NCBI GenBank assembly: GCA_046091365.1
Contig: JBJTBM010000126.1
Coordinates: forward strand, 1-6,935
Direction: 5' to 3'
Source of the DNA: Casp-actino8 sp046091365
GTDB taxonomy: Bacteria > Actinomycetota > Acidimicrobiia > Acidimicrobiales > Ilumatobacteraceae
Length of the DNA stretch: 6,935 nt
Numbering within the stretch: the stretch's first letter is position 1; every line of letters starts with the position of its first letter. Shown piece after piece: positions 6,335-6,935 of the stretch. The notes beneath the pieces were generated by a model. The model searched no databases, was not told the DNA's origin, and saw nothing but the letters and a program-made list of their open reading frames with translations. Both the position numbers and the translations under genes were made by a program.

Positions 6335-6853
6335 ATGGACGGAAAATCGAGCTGCAAATGTTGCTCGATCGTCGACGAACTCGGTCGGGCTAGAGCGGTG
6401 TTCCCGATGGGCGCCCATTGGACCGTAAACGCCCGGATCAGACATGAACGCCCCGGCCTGGTGGTGCAGAGTCGGTTGCATCGCGAGAGCATGGCCGACC
6501 TCGACGCGGCCGAGCGCGAAGACCTCGGTCGGGTGCTGGCTGTCGCCACTCGATACATGGAATCGCTGCCCGGCGTCGAGAAGGTGTACGTGTCTTTGTG
6601 GAACGAAGGTTTCCCGAGCCACGTGCACTTCCATCTGATTCCTCGATGTACGTCCGATTTAGGGGCACCTCTCGGACCTGGATTGGCCGACATTCACCCT
6701 TCCGAATTCCGAGCCGACACGAGAGACGTGGCGATGCGCGTCTCTCAACTGGCGTCGTTGGAGCGAGTGGAGCGAAGTCGGACGGTGCTCTTGGCGCTGG
6801 CAACCTGCCAATCCTGGAGCCGCGTTTCTCTGTACCGATTCGCGAGTCGCTAG
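6335..6853 (+). CDS. HIT-family nucleotide hydrolase
   Basis: This is a 172-aa histidine-triad protein. Its motif HVHFHLIPR has H96, H98 and H100, and H98 should be the nucleophile that takes the nucleotidyl group. HIT enzymes hydrolyse nucleoside phosphoramidates, dinucleoside polyphosphates or related nucleotides in the cytosol. An N-terminal CKCC (C7, C9, C10; CxxC between 7 and 10) resembles the zinc-binding Cys pair of many HIT proteins. PGLVVQSRLHRESMADL at 40-56 matches the usual strand-loop before the helix. Residues after about 140 (SLERVERSR onward) are not recognisably HIT-like and make the protein longer than most single-domain members. Codon use differs from the neighbours: AGA several times, a rare TTA at 6659-6661, and many A/T third positions. 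This may reflect transfer or weak selection. The start at 6335 is supported by the -10 box 6 nt upstream. The specific substrate cannot be assigned. Confidence 0.85.
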   Translation: MDGKSSCKCCSIVDELGRARAVFPMGAHWTVNARIRHERPGLVVQSRLHRESMADLDAAEREDLGRVLAVATRYMESLPGVEKVYVSLWNEGFPSHVHFHLIPRCTSDLGAPLGPGLADIHPSEFRADTRDVAMRVSQLASLERVERSRTVLLALATCQSWSRVSLYRFASR

Positions 6854-6895
6854 CCGCGGGCCGGCGGAGAGTTCGACAACGCCGAGCGGTCCGTG

Positions 6896-6935
6896 ATGTG
6901 GTGGCGGGTGGCGGGGTGCACGGGGTTCGCGGTTC
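6896..6935 (+). CDS. Possible start of another ORF, cut by the window edge
   Basis: ATG 6896 opens a frame to the window end reading MWWRVAGCTGFAV, a hydrophobic start like that of a small membrane protein. It vaguely recalls DUF423-type N-termini, but 13 residues cannot establish this. There is no Shine-Dalgarno at normal distance and no TANNNT box. GTG 6893 is an alternative start. The other reading is a minus-strand gene ending at TAG 6852-6850: its third positions are very GC-rich (about 25 of 27), but the same third positions belong to this plus frame, so base composition cannot separate the two. Confidence 0.25.
   Translation, partial: MWWRVAGCTGFAV

Noticed and set aside
5266..6693. 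Long minus-strand ORF (475 codons) opposite the dehydrogenase and HIT genes
   Set aside because: It crosses two well-supported plus-strand genes and the intergenic gaps. Its His/Arg-rich translation has no recognisable motif, so it is a shadow of high GC3.

Overview
The window is high-GC DNA from a bacterium that is probably actinobacterial, with Acidimicrobiia-like features. Four things point this way. Coding regions mostly use G or C at third codon positions. The pyruvate dehydrogenase E1 is the long homodimeric AceE type, matching mycobacterial AceE closely as I recall it. A secreted SpoIID/LytB protein carries C-terminal 'DTRNGTG' repeats of the kind common on surface proteins of these lineages. 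Several start codons have no Shine-Dalgarno sequence but have a TANNNT box 6-7 nt upstream, as in actinobacterial leaderless transcription. The genus cannot be fixed from this sequence.

Layout from left to right: (1) Positions 1-1695, minus strand: aceE, with the C-terminal third cut off by the window edge. (2) Positions 1696-1771: a 76-bp divergent intergenic gap. (3) Positions 1772-2251, plus strand: rnhA (RNase HI) with a complete active site. (4) Positions 2252-2380: a 129-bp gap holding a candidate hairpin terminator, a promoter-like pair of boxes and an inverted-repeat-rich leader that ends exactly at the next start codon. (5) Positions 2381-5455, plus strand: a 1024-aa exported protein made of a signal peptide, a SpoIID/LytB domain, an SGNH-hydrolase-like domain and about three cysteine-paired repeats. 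(6) Positions 5515-6291, plus strand: a short-chain dehydrogenase of the HSD17B10 / type-2 3-hydroxyacyl-CoA dehydrogenase group, apparently leaderless. (7) Positions 6335-6853, plus strand: a HIT-family hydrolase, apparently leaderless, with less GC-biased codon use. (8) Positions 6854-6935: short sequence after the HIT stop, perhaps containing the start of another ORF.

The genes do not form one obvious pathway. AceE and the dehydrogenase belong to central carbon and acyl-CoA or branched-chain metabolism. RNase HI and the HIT protein are housekeeping or nucleotide functions. The large exported protein is the accessory element. I found no CRISPR array, transposon, phage gene, tRNA or rRNA. 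The two most interesting items are the SpoIID-SGNH-repeat fusion, which would put a glycan-cleaving domain and an esterase-like domain in one exported polypeptide, and the structured leader directly in front of it. Family assignments rest on motif recognition and remembered homologues. No database search was possible.
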